This document shows, in pieces, positions 34,062 to 43,095 of a DNA stretch of 64,000 nucleotides. The position numbers were made by a program, and so were the translations under genes. This DNA is from Sva-07 sp963710625. GTDB lineage: Bacteria; Actinomycetota; Acidimicrobiia; Acidimicrobiales; Ilumatobacteraceae. The notes under the pieces were generated by a model. The model saw only the letters and a list, made by a program, of their open reading frames with translations. It searched no databases and was not told where the DNA came from. Position 1 is the stretch's first letter. Every line of letters begins with the position of its first letter. The stretch covers positions 1 to 64,000 of the forward strand of contig CAVQBG010000017.1 in assembly GCA_963710625.1 (NCBI GenBank), written 5' to 3'.

Positions 34062-34756
34062 TTGAGCGCGACACAGACGGTGCTCGTGGTCGACGACGAA
34101 CCGTCGCTTGTCGACGCGGTGGCAACCGCACTGCGGTACGAGGGTTCGAGGTGACCGAGGCGACGACCGGTCGAGCCGGTCTGGCCGCCGCCCAGGAAGG
34201 ACACGCCGACCTGATCGTGCTCGACGTGATGTTGCCCGACCTCGACGGCTTCGCCATCGCCGAGCGTCTGCGGAACTCGGGCAACTCGACGCCGGTGCTC
34301 TTCCTCACCGCTCGGGACAGCCTCGACGACAAGGCCGCCGGCTTCGCTGCCGGCGCCGACGACTACCTGACGAAGCCGTTCTCACTCGCCGAACTCGTGA
34401 TGCGGGTCAAGGCGATCCTGCGTCGCACGGCACTGGACGACGCGTCGAGCACGGTGCTCAGGTTCGCCGACCTCGAACTCGACGCGGACGCCCACACCGT
34501 TCGTCGAGCGGGGCAGGTCATCGATCTGACGGCGACCGAGTTCTCGGTGCTGAGGTACTTCATGGAGAACCCCTCCCGAGTTCTCTCGAAGGCCCAGATC
34601 CTGGACCACGTCTGGCACTACGACTTCGACGGCGACTCCAACATCTGCGAGACCTACGTCAGCTACCTGCGCAAGAAACTGAACGAACACGGTCCACCGC
34701 TCATCCACACGGTCCGCCTCGTCGGCTACGTGCTGCGCGACCCGGCCCAGGGCTGA
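34062..34756 (+). pseudogene. OmpR-family response regulator, frameshifted near 34143
   Basis: The receiver begins in one frame (TTG 34062; TVLVVDDEPSLVDAVATALR) and continues in another after a one-base deletion at about 34143 (GAGGGTTC, expected an extra G): FEVTEATTGRAGLAAAQEG, then the phospho-Asp in LIVLDVMLPDLDG, Thr LFLTARD, Lys YLTKPF. The C-terminal winged helix is intact (LTATEFSVLRYFMENPSRVL, then ICETYVSYLRKKL). The joint is otherwise perfect, so a sequence error is plausible. It would control the downstream kinase and flavoprotein operon. Confidence 0.85.
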
Positions 34757-34758
34757 CC

Positions 34759-36162
34759 ATGTCGCTGAGGATGCGACTGCTGATCGCGACCGGGGTCGCC
34801 GTCCTGTGCGGGCTGATCGTGGTCGATCTGATCACCTTCTCGGTGGTGACCGGCTCGCTGGTGCAGCAGGTCGACGACACCCTGCAGCGTGCTCACGCCC
34901 CGATCGAGCAGGTCGCCGAATCGAGTGATCCGAACACCTGGAACGCGATCCCGGCGATCGCCCCGGGTCTCTTCGTCTCGATCGTCGACCGTGACGGAAC
35001 GGAGCTGTTCACGGCGCCGGCGATCGAGCCGGGCCGCGAGCAGGACGTGGTCGACACCTCGGCGATCGACATCTCCGAGCGCTACCAGACCGCTCGAGCG
35101 ATCGACGGCGATTCGATTCGTCTCCGTGTCGACCCCTTGGCCGACGGCAGGACCCTGATCGTCGGCCAATCGCTCCGCCGCGTCGACGAGACCCGCCAGC
35201 AGCTCGCCGCCGTGCTGATCCTCGGGAGCCTCGCAGCGATCGCGGCCGCCGTGATCGTCGCCTGGTGGCTCGTTCGAGCGGGTCTGCGGCCGTTGCGTCG
35301 GGTCGAGGCGAGCGCTGCCGCGATCACGGACAGCGATCTCGATCTCCGTGTTCCCGGTGCGGACCAACCCACGGAGGTCGGCAACCTCGCAGCCGCACTG
35401 AACGCCATGCTCGACCGGCTCCAGCTGTCGAGCGAGGAACGCGAACGCACACTGGAGGAGCTGCGCGCCTCGGAATCGCGCATGCGCCGATTCGTGGCCG
35501 ATGCCTCGCACGAACTGCGCACCCCGATCGCGGCGACAGCGGCGTACGCGGAACTGTTCGAACACGGGGCCCGGGATCGGCCGGAGGATCTCGACCGCGC
35601 GATGTCGGGCATCCGGCGCGAGACCGACAGGATGGCGGGCCTCGTCGACGACCTTCTCCTGCTCGCGCGGCTCGACGAACATCGACCACTGACCGAGGAG
35701 CCGGTCGATCTCACCGAGGTGGTGTTCGCGGCGATCGATGCGGCAAAGACCGTCGAGCCGAGCCGTCCGATCCGTGTCAGGATCGGCGACGTCGTCTCCG
35801 TACGCGGCGACGCCGGCCGGCTGCGGCAAGTCGTCGACAACCTGTTGGCCAACGTCCGCGCCCACACGCCCACCGACACCGGTTGCGAGGTCGCGCTGAG
35901 CGCCGAGGGTGCCGACGCGGTCCTCACCGTGACCGATGCCGGACCCGGCGTGGATCCGAACGACCTCATCCATCTGTTCGATCGCTTCTACCGTGTCGAC
36001 GACGCCCGCACCCGCGCCACCGGCGGCTCGGGGCTCGGCCTCGCCATCGTCGACGCCATCGTCCGGGCGCATCACGGATCGATCGCCGCGCGCAACATCG
36101 ATCCCCATGGGCTCGAACTGACGGTGTGCCTCCCGTCCACCCCACCCCCGGAGACCTCATGA
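34759..36162 (+). CDS. Sensor histidine kinase (HAMP, HisKA, HATPase)
   Basis: This 467-residue kinase has TM1 (about 8-30), an extracytoplasmic sensor of about 115 residues, TM2 (about 150-172), a HAMP domain (about 175-225), HisKA with FVADASHELRTP (His about 251), N-box DNLLANV and G-boxes DAGPGVDP and GGSGLGLAIVDAIV. ATG 34759 is 2 nt after the response regulator's stop. It overlaps the next gene by 4 nt. Confidence 0.94.
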   Translation: MSLRMRLLIATGVAVLCGLIVVDLITFSVVTGSLVQQVDDTLQRAHAPIEQVAESSDPNTWNAIPAIAPGLFVSIVDRDGTELFTAPAIEPGREQDVVDTSAIDISERYQTARAIDGDSIRLRVDPLADGRTLIVGQSLRRVDETRQQLAAVLILGSLAAIAAAVIVAWWLVRAGLRPLRRVEASAAAITDSDLDLRVPGADQPTEVGNLAAALNAMLDRLQLSSEERERTLEELRASESRMRRFVADASHELRTPIAATAAYAELFEHGARDRPEDLDRAMSGIRRETDRMAGLVDDLLLLARLDEHRPLTEEPVDLTEVVFAAIDAAKTVEPSRPIRVRIGDVVSVRGDAGRLRQVVDNLLANVRAHTPTDTGCEVALSAEGADAVLTVTDAGPGVDPNDLIHLFDRFYRVDDARTRATGGSGLGLAIVDAIVRAHHGSIAARNIDPHGLELTVCLPSTPPPETS

Positions 36163-36689
36163 CCCAGTGGATGTACTACCTGAGCCGATCGACCGGGATC
36201 GTGGCCATGGTGCTGGTGGTCGCGGCGCTGCTCTGGGGATTCCTCTTCTCGTCGCGAGCGACGGGAAAGCGATTGCGGCCCAACTGGTGGCTCGATCTGC
36301 ACAACTGGCTCGGTGGCCTCGCGCTGGTCTTCACCGGCCTGCACCTGGTCACCGTGTGGCTCAACAGCAACTCGGGCATCGGGCTCGTGCAGATCCTCGT
36401 CCCGCAGACCGCTGCGGTCGACGCTGCCGCGATCACGTGGGGGGTGCTCGCGACATACACCATGGCGGCTGCGGTGTTCACGACCTGGCCCCGACGGTGG
36501 AGCAACCGTCGGTGGTGGAGGGTGGTCCACGTCACCACCGTGGCAGGGACCGGCCTCGTCATCCTCCACGCCTACCAGTCGGGCAGCGATGCCTCGAAGG
36601 TCTGGTTCCAGGCCCTGCTCGTCGCCTGCGCCGGCGTGGCCACCTACGGTCTCGGACTGCGCCTGTCGACCTTGCGGCGAACCGACTGA
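36159..36689 (+). CDS. Ferric-reductase-like transmembrane heme protein
   Basis: This 176-residue protein has about five transmembrane helices and conserved His residues at helix positions expected for heme b ligands (LHNWLGGLALVF, GLHLVTVWL, VVHVTTVAGTGLVILHAY). It matches the ferric reductase-like transmembrane domain without a flavin domain, so it would pass electrons across the membrane. The neighbours (FMN-binding protein, ApbE) indicate an extracytoplasmic flavin-based electron transfer chain. Confidence 0.88.
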   Translation: MTQWMYYLSRSTGIVAMVLVVAALLWGFLFSSRATGKRLRPNWWLDLHNWLGGLALVFTGLHLVTVWLNSNSGIGLVQILVPQTAAVDAAAITWGVLATYTMAAAVFTTWPRRWSNRRWWRVVHVTTVAGTGLVILHAYQSGSDASKVWFQALLVACAGVATYGLGLRLSTLRRTD

Positions 36690-36753
36690 CATTCACAGCG
36701 GGCTCACAGCTCGGTCTCACCCCACGCAGAAGGTGATCTGGCTGAATGAGGTC

Positions 36754-37512
36754 ATGAACAACGATCCGCTCCTCCGGGAATCGAAGGACGCCGAGCTCGC
36801 CGCCCGTCTCGCACGCATGACCGCACGGAGTCCACGCGCGTCGAGCCGAACCACCGCCCCGCCCTCCGCCTCGCCCTCCGCCCCGCCCTCCTCACCCTCC
36901 TCCACACGCTCGTCCACGGCGCCCTCCTCGCCGCATCCGCCTCCTCCTCCCGGCGCCGCACCGGTGAGAAAGAAGCGGCGCCATCCCGCTCGCCACTCCC
37001 GCAGCGCAGCCCTCGCGCTCAGCTTCCTGACCACGAGCGGCCTCGCCTACGCCTTCGCCAGCACCGACACCGGGGCATCCGCAAACGTCGCGGCACCGGC
37101 CGGCATCGTCACGCCGACCCCAGCGGTGACCGCTGCGCCGTCGTCCGCGCCGACCGTGACCGTGCCGGTGAGTCCTGCGACGACCGCCTCGCCGACCACC
37201 GCTGCGCCGGCGCCGACCGTGGTGAACGGGGCCTCGTTCGGCAACCGGTACGGCGACGTGCAGGTTCAAGCGACCTTCGCGGCCGACGGGTCGCTCACCA
37301 ACGTCGACGTCCTGCAGGTGCCCTACCGCGACGGAAAGAGCGTCTCGATCAACAACTACGCCGTCCCACGTCTGAACAGCGAGGCCCTCACCGCCCAGAG
37401 CGCCAACGTCCACACCGTGTCGGGCGCCACCTACACGTCGATCGGCTACGAACAGTCGCTCCAGTCCGCCATCGACGCCGCACGGGCGAACGGGATCACC
37501 ACCATCTCATGA
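36754..37512 (+). CDS. FMN-binding domain membrane-anchored protein
   Basis: This 252-residue protein has a charged, then Ser/Pro-rich cytoplasmic N-terminus, one transmembrane helix (about 85-103), a Thr/Pro/Ala linker and a C-terminal FMN-bind domain (about 165-252) with the flavinylation motif SGAT (Thr226) in VSGATYTSIGY. ApbE would attach FMN covalently to that Thr. The stop overlaps the ApbE start by 4 nt. The start is weakly supported; ATG 36754 is preferred over the open frame upstream. Confidence 0.9.
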   Translation: MNNDPLLRESKDAELAARLARMTARSPRASSRTTAPPSASPSAPPSSPSSTRSSTAPSSPHPPPPPGAAPVRKKRRHPARHSRSAALALSFLTTSGLAYAFASTDTGASANVAAPAGIVTPTPAVTAAPSSAPTVTVPVSPATTASPTTAAPAPTVVNGASFGNRYGDVQVQATFAADGSLTNVDVLQVPYRDGKSVSINNYAVPRLNSEALTAQSANVHTVSGATYTSIGYEQSLQSAIDAARANGITTIS

Positions 37513-38342
37513 CCGACCCCTCCGCTCCCGGACGCCAGGATCGGGACGGGACGCACCACGTCGAGTTCGTCATGGGCATGGCCGTCAGCATCGACATCCG
37601 CGACTGCGAGGTGCCGGTCGACGCCATCGCCGAGGTGGTCGCGTGGTTGCACCACGTCGACGCGACGTTCAGCACCTACATCGACGACAGCCCGATCAGT
37701 CGACTCGGGCGCGGCGAACTCGACCTCGACGACGCCACCGACGAGGTGCGCGACGTGCTGCGACTCTGCGAGGACATGCGACTCGACACCGACGGTGCCT
37801 TCGACATCTTCGAGGTCCCGGCACCGAACGGAACCACCCTCGACCCGTCGGGCCTCGTCAAGGGGTGGTCGATCGAACTCGCCGCGGGCATCCTCGAGCG
37901 CTCGGGGTGCGCGAACTTCTGCATCAATGCGGGGGGTGATATTGCCATCCGAGGCCGGCCGATGGCCGGTGAGCCGTGGCGAGTCGGGATCCGTCACCCC
38001 GACCAGATCGACCAACTCGCGACCGTGGTGACCGCTGAGGGTCCCCTCGCAATTGCGACCTCGGCGACCTACGAGCGCGGTGCCCACATCATCGACCCGC
38101 GCACTCGCCAGCCGACCACCGAGCTCGCCAGCGTCACCGTCGTCGGCCCCGACCTCACCGTCGCCGACGCATTCGCGACGGCGATCTTCGTGATGGGACT
38201 CGACGGTCTCGACTGGATCTCCGAGCGGCCCGGCTATGACGCTTACGCCATCACGCATGACGCCATCACCACCTGGACACCCGGATTCGTGCGCTACCGG
38301 AGCGGCACGCAACGCGACCGGATCGAGCACATCGAGGGATGA
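37509..38342 (+). CDS. apbE: FAD:protein FMN transferase (ApbE family)
   Basis: This 277-residue protein matches ApbE: FVMGMAVSIDI, DPSGLVKGWSIE, NAGGDIAIRGRP, TSATYERGAHIIDPRTRQP and VADAFATAIFVMG. It attaches FMN to Thr of FMN-bind proteins, using FAD as donor. It is coupled to the FMN-binding gene by a 4-nt overlap, so the partner is evident. No signal peptide is clear, so the side of the membrane where it acts is not settled. Confidence 0.93.
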   Translation: MTDPSAPGRQDRDGTHHVEFVMGMAVSIDIRDCEVPVDAIAEVVAWLHHVDATFSTYIDDSPISRLGRGELDLDDATDEVRDVLRLCEDMRLDTDGAFDIFEVPAPNGTTLDPSGLVKGWSIELAAGILERSGCANFCINAGGDIAIRGRPMAGEPWRVGIRHPDQIDQLATVVTAEGPLAIATSATYERGAHIIDPRTRQPTTELASVTVVGPDLTVADAFATAIFVMGLDGLDWISERPGYDAYAITHDAITTWTPGFVRYRSGTQRDRIEHIEG

Positions 38343-38412
38343 CAGGCCCGGCTTCGCGTGGCAGCCTGTAGATCAGCATCACCCGCCATCACCCGTCATC
38401 AGAGGGGGGAAC

Positions 38413-39741
38413 ATGGGAACTCTGATCCATGCGCCGCTCGACCGGACCGCGGAACCCATTGCCGCGGCCGTCGGGCCCGTCGTGTCCGAGCTCTTCGACG
38501 AACCGCCACCGATCGCGTTCGAGTTCTGGGACGGATCGGTCTTCGGCGACGACATCGTCGGGCGAGTGCGCTTCACCGGCCCGACGGCGTTCCGCCACCT
38601 CATGTGGTCCCCCGACGAACTCGGTCTCGCCCGTGCCTACGTCGCCGGTGACGTCGACACGACCGGCAACGTCGCCGAACTACTCAGGGCGCTGCAGCAG
38701 GCCCACCGGCCGGGATCTGCCGCCGCCGTGCGAGCCGCACCCGAAGCACTCCGCGCGATCCGCGCGGTGGGTGGGGTCGGCACACGTCCGCCGATCCCCG
38801 ACGAGGAGGTCGTGCCACGCGGCGTGCGCCACTCTCCTCGACGCGACCGGCAGGCGGTCAGCCACCACTACGACGTCGGCAACCGCTTCTACGAACTGGT
38901 ACTGGGACCGGCCATGACCTACTCGTGCGCGCGGTTCGTCACGCCCGACACCACGCTGGCCGACGCGCAGGCCGCCAAGCACGAACTGATCTGCCGGAAG
39001 CTGGGCCTCGCCGACGGTTCGGCACCCGCTCGATCCGATGGCGACCGAGCCAGACGTCGGCTCCTCGACGTCGGCTGCGGATGGGGATCGATGGCGCTCC
39101 ACGCCGCGACCCTTCACGACGTCGACGTCGTCGGGGTGACCATCAGTGACGAGCAGGCCGTCTACGCCCGCCAGCGCGTCGCCGATGCCGGGCTGGCCGA
39201 CCGCATCGAGATCCGGGTGCAGGACTATCGCGACGTCCGTGACGGCCCGTACGACGCGATCTCGTCGATCGGCATGGCCGAGCACGTCGGCAAGCGCGCG
39301 AGCTTGCGGTACTTCGAGCGGCTGTACGACCTCCTGCAGCCGGGCGGCCGTCTCCTCAACCATGCGATCTCGTCGGTGGGCGGCTCCCGCCTGGCACGGC
39401 GTGGCTTCGTGAACCGATACGTGTTCCCCGACGGCGAACTGCTCGACGTGGGCGACACGGTGCGGTTCATGGAACGAGCGGGTTTCGAGGTGCGCGACGT
39501 CGAGAACCTTCGCGAGCACTACGCGCAGACGCTGCGACACTGGGTGACCAACCTCGAGCAGCACTGGGACGAGGCGGTCGAGCTGGTCGGTGAGGGCCGC
39601 TGCCGCGTGTGGCTCCTGTACATGTCGGGTTCGATCAACGGCTTCGACGATGCCGGCATCCAGATCCACCAGACGCTCGGCGTGCGCCTCCATCAGGGCG
39701 GCCGGAGCGATATGCCGAGAACCCGAGCGGGTTGGTCGTGA
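38413..39741 (+). CDS. cfa: Cyclopropane-fatty-acyl-phospholipid synthase family methyltransferase
   Basis: This 442-residue protein has a lipid-binding N-terminal domain and a SAM methyltransferase domain: VSHHYDVGNRFYELVLGPAM, TYSCARF, LLDVGCGWGSMALHAA, VTISDEQAVYAR, SSIGMAEHVG and NLREHYAQTLRHW. It would methylate or cyclopropanate unsaturated acyl chains. GAGGGGGGA precedes ATG 38413. The start is clear of the apbE end. Confidence 0.92.
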   Translation: MGTLIHAPLDRTAEPIAAAVGPVVSELFDEPPPIAFEFWDGSVFGDDIVGRVRFTGPTAFRHLMWSPDELGLARAYVAGDVDTTGNVAELLRALQQAHRPGSAAAVRAAPEALRAIRAVGGVGTRPPIPDEEVVPRGVRHSPRRDRQAVSHHYDVGNRFYELVLGPAMTYSCARFVTPDTTLADAQAAKHELICRKLGLADGSAPARSDGDRARRRLLDVGCGWGSMALHAATLHDVDVVGVTISDEQAVYARQRVADAGLADRIEIRVQDYRDVRDGPYDAISSIGMAEHVGKRASLRYFERLYDLLQPGGRLLNHAISSVGGSRLARRGFVNRYVFPDGELLDVGDTVRFMERAGFEVRDVENLREHYAQTLRHWVTNLEQHWDEAVELVGEGRCRVWLLYMSGSINGFDDAGIQIHQTLGVRLHQGGRSDMPRTRAGWS

Positions 39742-39760
39742 GCCGGCGCTGGGATGCCTC

Positions 39761-40438
39761 TCACGTGAAGTCGTCGGCCTCGGACCGTGTGCTCCGGTGC
39801 TCGCGCAAGACGGTGACGAGGACGAAGTACAGCACCGGGACCGAGAAGTAGAGCATCGCGCTGAGCGCGGTCGACGCGCCGGCAACGACCATGGCCAAGA
39901 GGTACACGGCGATCGGCGCCGCCGTGATGGCGAGTCCGACGCCCGCTCGGTCGGTGGACACGTCGGGCCACAGCAGCACCGGGCGTCTGACCACGTACCG
40001 GTAGAGCACAAATCGCATCAGGGTGGCTGCGATCAACACGACGCCGTACAGATGCAGAGCGACCGGTTCGTTCGGATACTCGCCGAGCACGGACGCAGCG
40101 AAGGGGATCAGACTGACCGGGAGCAGGAAGAGCAGGTTCAGCCAGACCAGATCGCGATTGACGACCCTGACGCGGGCGAAGAGGTCGCGGTGGGCAACCC
40201 AGAACATGCCGGTCAGCAGGAAGCTGATCACCCACGCAACGAGGGTGGGTCGCAGGTCGTCAAGCGCCTCGAGCAGCGACTGCTCCGAGAGATCCTCGGG
40301 GACGGCGATCTCGAGCACCAGGATCGTAGTGATGATCGCGAACACGCCGTCGCTCAGCGCGACGACGCGATCGGGACTGCGCAGTCGTCGTTGCGTGCCA
40401 CTGGTGCCTGCATCCGACGAGCCCTGCTCCTCACTCAT
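39761..40438 (-). CDS. TMEM175-like (DUF1211) potassium channel protein
   Basis: This 225-residue protein has the TMEM175/DUF1211 signature ALSDGVFAIITTILVLEI in the first helix and about six helices. Bacterial members form K+-selective channels. ATG 40438 has GGGAGG at a good distance; other Met codons upstream (40447, 40474) are less suitable. It converges with the cfa gene. Confidence 0.88.
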   Translation of the reverse strand: MSEEQGSSDAGTSGTQRRLRSPDRVVALSDGVFAIITTILVLEIAVPEDLSEQSLLEALDDLRPTLVAWVISFLLTGMFWVAHRDLFARVRVVNRDLVWLNLLFLLPVSLIPFAASVLGEYPNEPVALHLYGVVLIAATLMRFVLYRYVVRRPVLLWPDVSTDRAGVGLAITAAPIAVYLLAMVVAGASTALSAMLYFSVPVLYFVLVTVLREHRSTRSEADDFT

Positions 40439-40478
40439 CGCGGCCATCCTCCCAGACACCACCGCTTCGTCCAATCGC

Positions 40479-40847
40479 TCATTGTGGATGGTCGTTCACC
40501 GACCGGAGCCTGCGAGCATGATCATTGATGTCGAACACGAGACGGCGCTCGGGCGACGAGAACATCCCGAAATTGGACAGGTGGGCATCGCCGCACAATG
40601 GCACGGTCAGGTCGGTCCGCGGGCCGGCCGCCGGATCGGTGGCCATCACGGCCGCCGACCCGCGCAAGAACGTGAACGGCGTGGCCAACATACGCCCGTA
40701 TCGGATCGGGACCAGATCCTGCAGCCGGTTGGCGTCCTGGGCCTGCAGGATCGACAGCGCGCTCGCACGCCCGGCGGGAACGACGAGATCGGCGTGCGCC
40801 TCGAGCGGCACGGTGTCGCGCCGCTCCCGACCAGCCGCCGCTCGCAT
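40479..40847 (-). pseudogene. DUF2252 protein fragment
   Basis: The remaining 122 codons match the N-terminal third of DUF2252 proteins: LVPIRYGRMLATPFTFLRGS, then LCGDAHLSNFGMFSSPERR and VFDIND. After VFDIND the family sequence stops and random codons end at 40479, while family members are about 430 residues or longer. The gene is therefore truncated at about 40515. It lies in a patch with other broken genes. Confidence 0.72.
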
Positions 40848-41064
40848 GGCCTTGGGCTCGCGCCGATTCTCGAGCGATCAGCGTGGATCACGCTGCGAAT
40901 TCTTCGAGATACCCATCACTTCTCCCTGTGATCGTGGTCGACCAACCGATACCACTCGATTGTGGAGCACAACGACGCGATCGGCGTCACTCGTTCTGTG
41001 CGATGCGTCCCGTTCGCACGAAAGGGATGAAGAGCCCGCTCCGGTGTCACCTCACAATCGACCC

Positions 41065-41330
41065 ATGGCCACAACGCACCCGGACAAACATGCCCGTATC
41101 CACGTCGCCCGCCACGCCGACGCGGGAGTCCGTGGACACGACCCCGACGACCACCTGCGCCCGCTGAGCCCCGGCGGGCACGCGAGAGCAGAGGTCCTCG
41201 CCGAGCTGCTCGAACTCACGTCGGCCAGCCGCACCGTGTCGAGCGCGTACGTGCGTTGTGTGCAGACCGTCGAGCCGCTGGCAGCGCAGCAGCGGCGCTC
41301 GGTCGAACTCAGCGACAGCTTGGCGTGCCC
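41065..41330 (+). pseudogene. Histidine phosphatase (SixA-like) truncated by IS630 remnant
   Basis: The N-terminal part has the phosphohistidine core HVARHADAG and a VSSAYVRCVQTVEPL segment that fits SixA/RHG phosphatases. The match ends near 41327, after VELSDSLA, where IS630-type sequence on the other strand begins. The frame runs on to 41511 only by chance. It appears to be interrupted by the IS remnant. Confidence 0.7.
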
Positions 41331-41937
41331 AGGCCGTGCCACCGACCGGGCGGATCGTCAACGGCCCGAACTCATCGAACGCGAACGTGCGATCCCGGGC
41401 GTGTTCGAGCAGGTACTCGATCCGCGCCAGCTCTGTTCTCTGAGCGGGTCGGGTGACTCCTTCCACGTCTTCGTTCGCTGGAACGTGATCCCCTCCGCGA
41501 TCAGGATCTGACGTAACCGTTCCCGCCCGATCGTGACCTTGCGGCCCTTGCGCGTCGCCAGGTGGTCGGCGAGCTTGCGGATCGACCAATGCGTGAACGG
41601 GCGACCCAACTTGCGGGGTCGCGTGGTGGCCGTCTTGACGACCAACGCTCGGTCAGTCGTCGTGATCTGGCGGGACCGGCCACCCGCCCACTGAGGGTCC
41701 AACGATCGCATCCCCAGGTCGTTGAACCGGTGAATCATCTCGCGGACCCGGTCCGGCGAGGTCTGCACCAACCCGGGCGATCGCGGCGACGTCATTGCCG
41801 CCGGCCGACGCCAGCACCACCATCGCTCGTCGCCACTTCACGATCGAACGGTCCGTCTTGCCGCCCCGCCGCACGATCTGTTGGAGCTGGCGACCCTCCG
41901 CGTCGTTCAGGCGACGCACCTGCACACGTTTCGTCAT
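41327..41937 (-). pseudogene. IS630-family transposase remnant
   Basis: Pieces of one IS630 transposase follow in three frames. The N-terminal HTH begins at ATG 41937 (MTKRVQVRRLNDAEGRQ). After a one-base insertion near 41775 comes VQTSPDRVREMIHRFNDLG, then HWSIRKLADHLATRKG. After a deletion near 41480 comes LARIEYLLEHARDRTFAFDE, with the first catalytic Asp. The rest of the DDE domain is missing at 41327. It cannot be active. Confidence 0.8.
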
Positions 41938-41990
41938 CCCACCAGGAAAACAGACCCAACCATCCATGTGGCGGACGCGACCCACCAACC
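41327..41990. mobile_element. Degenerate IS630-family element
   Basis: This is the remnant described by the transposase pieces; the element's right end is somewhere past 41937 and its left end is lost at the junction with the phosphatase. No terminal inverted repeats can be paired. Confidence 0.6.
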
Positions 41991-42160
41991 AGTGTGGTCA
42001 GAGCACTAGGTGCTGGCACGCAACGGCGACGCGCTGTCGCTCGTGGAACAGATGGGTGATTTCTGGATACGTCGGTGATCAACCTGTGATGATGGCGAGG
42101 TAGTCACCGCGGCGCCCCGGCCACGAGTCCTGACACAGAGTGAGCGAAGGAGTATCGACC

Positions 42161-43075
42161 ATGGGAAAGAAGAAGCGATCGAAGAAGAACAAGGCGAAGC
42201 AGCCGTCGGAGGTTGTCGCAGCTGGCGCCGCGGAGGTCGCCCCCGCAGTCGACGGTGACGTCGCCGCAGCTGGTGACGAACCGACAACCCCGGAACCGAG
42301 CGGCAAGCTCAGGCGCAAGGAGTACGAGGCCGAGCTCGAGGTGCTCCAGGGCGAGCTCGTCGCGATGCAGGAGTGGGTCAGGGCCACCGGAGCGAAGATC
42401 TGCATCGTTTTCGAAGGGCGTGACACGGCCGGCAAGGGTGGCACGATCAAGCGGATCACCGAGCGGGTGAGCCCTCGCACATTCCGTGTCGTCGCGTTGC
42501 CGGCTCCGACCGAACGCGAGAAGTCGCAGATGTACCTCCAGCGGTACATGTCGCACTTCCCTGCCGCGGGCGAGGTCGTGATCTTCGACCGCAGTTGGTA
42601 CAACCGCGCCGGCGTCGAGCCGGTGATGGGCTTCTGCACGCCGGAGCAGACCGAACGCTTCCTCGACATGACGCCGATGGTCGAGAAGGCGATGGTCGAC
42701 TCGGGCATCCAGGTGATCAAGTACTGGCTCGAGGTCAGCGCCCAGGAACAGACCCGACGGTTGAAGAGTCGTATCGACGACCCGCGCAAGATCTGGAAGC
42801 TGTCGGACATGGACCTCAAGTCGTACAGCCGCTGGTACGACTACTCGCGAGCCCGCGACGCCATGCTCGCCAACACCGACACCGCATGGGCCCCGTGGTT
42901 CATCGCCCACACCGACGACAAGAAGCGGGGCCGCCTCAACATCATCTCGCACCTGCTGTCGCAGATCCCGTACGAGAAGATCGACCGCCCCGAGATCAAG
43001 CTGCCGCGCCGGCAACCGGCCCGCGGCTACGTCGAGCCCGACCTGCCGCTCCGGCACATCCCCGAGCCCTACTGA
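42161..43075 (+). CDS. ppk2: Polyphosphate kinase 2 family
   Basis: This 304-residue protein has a Lys-rich N-terminus (MGKKKRSKKNKAKQ) and the PPK2 core: Walker A-like FEGRDTAGKGGTIKR, VIFDRSWYNRAGVEPVMGFC (Walker B-like) and the lid KSRIDDPRKIWKLSDMD. It would transfer phosphate between polyphosphate and nucleotides. The single-domain size fits class I. GAAGGAGT precedes ATG 42161. A P-type ATPase follows 20 nt later, so co-expression is likely. Confidence 0.94.
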   Translation: MGKKKRSKKNKAKQPSEVVAAGAAEVAPAVDGDVAAAGDEPTTPEPSGKLRRKEYEAELEVLQGELVAMQEWVRATGAKICIVFEGRDTAGKGGTIKRITERVSPRTFRVVALPAPTEREKSQMYLQRYMSHFPAAGEVVIFDRSWYNRAGVEPVMGFCTPEQTERFLDMTPMVEKAMVDSGIQVIKYWLEVSAQEQTRRLKSRIDDPRKIWKLSDMDLKSYSRWYDYSRARDAMLANTDTAWAPWFIAHTDDKKRGRLNIISHLLSQIPYEKIDRPEIKLPRRQPARGYVEPDLPLRHIPEPY

Positions 43076-43095
43076 GGACCGTTGAGGACACCACG

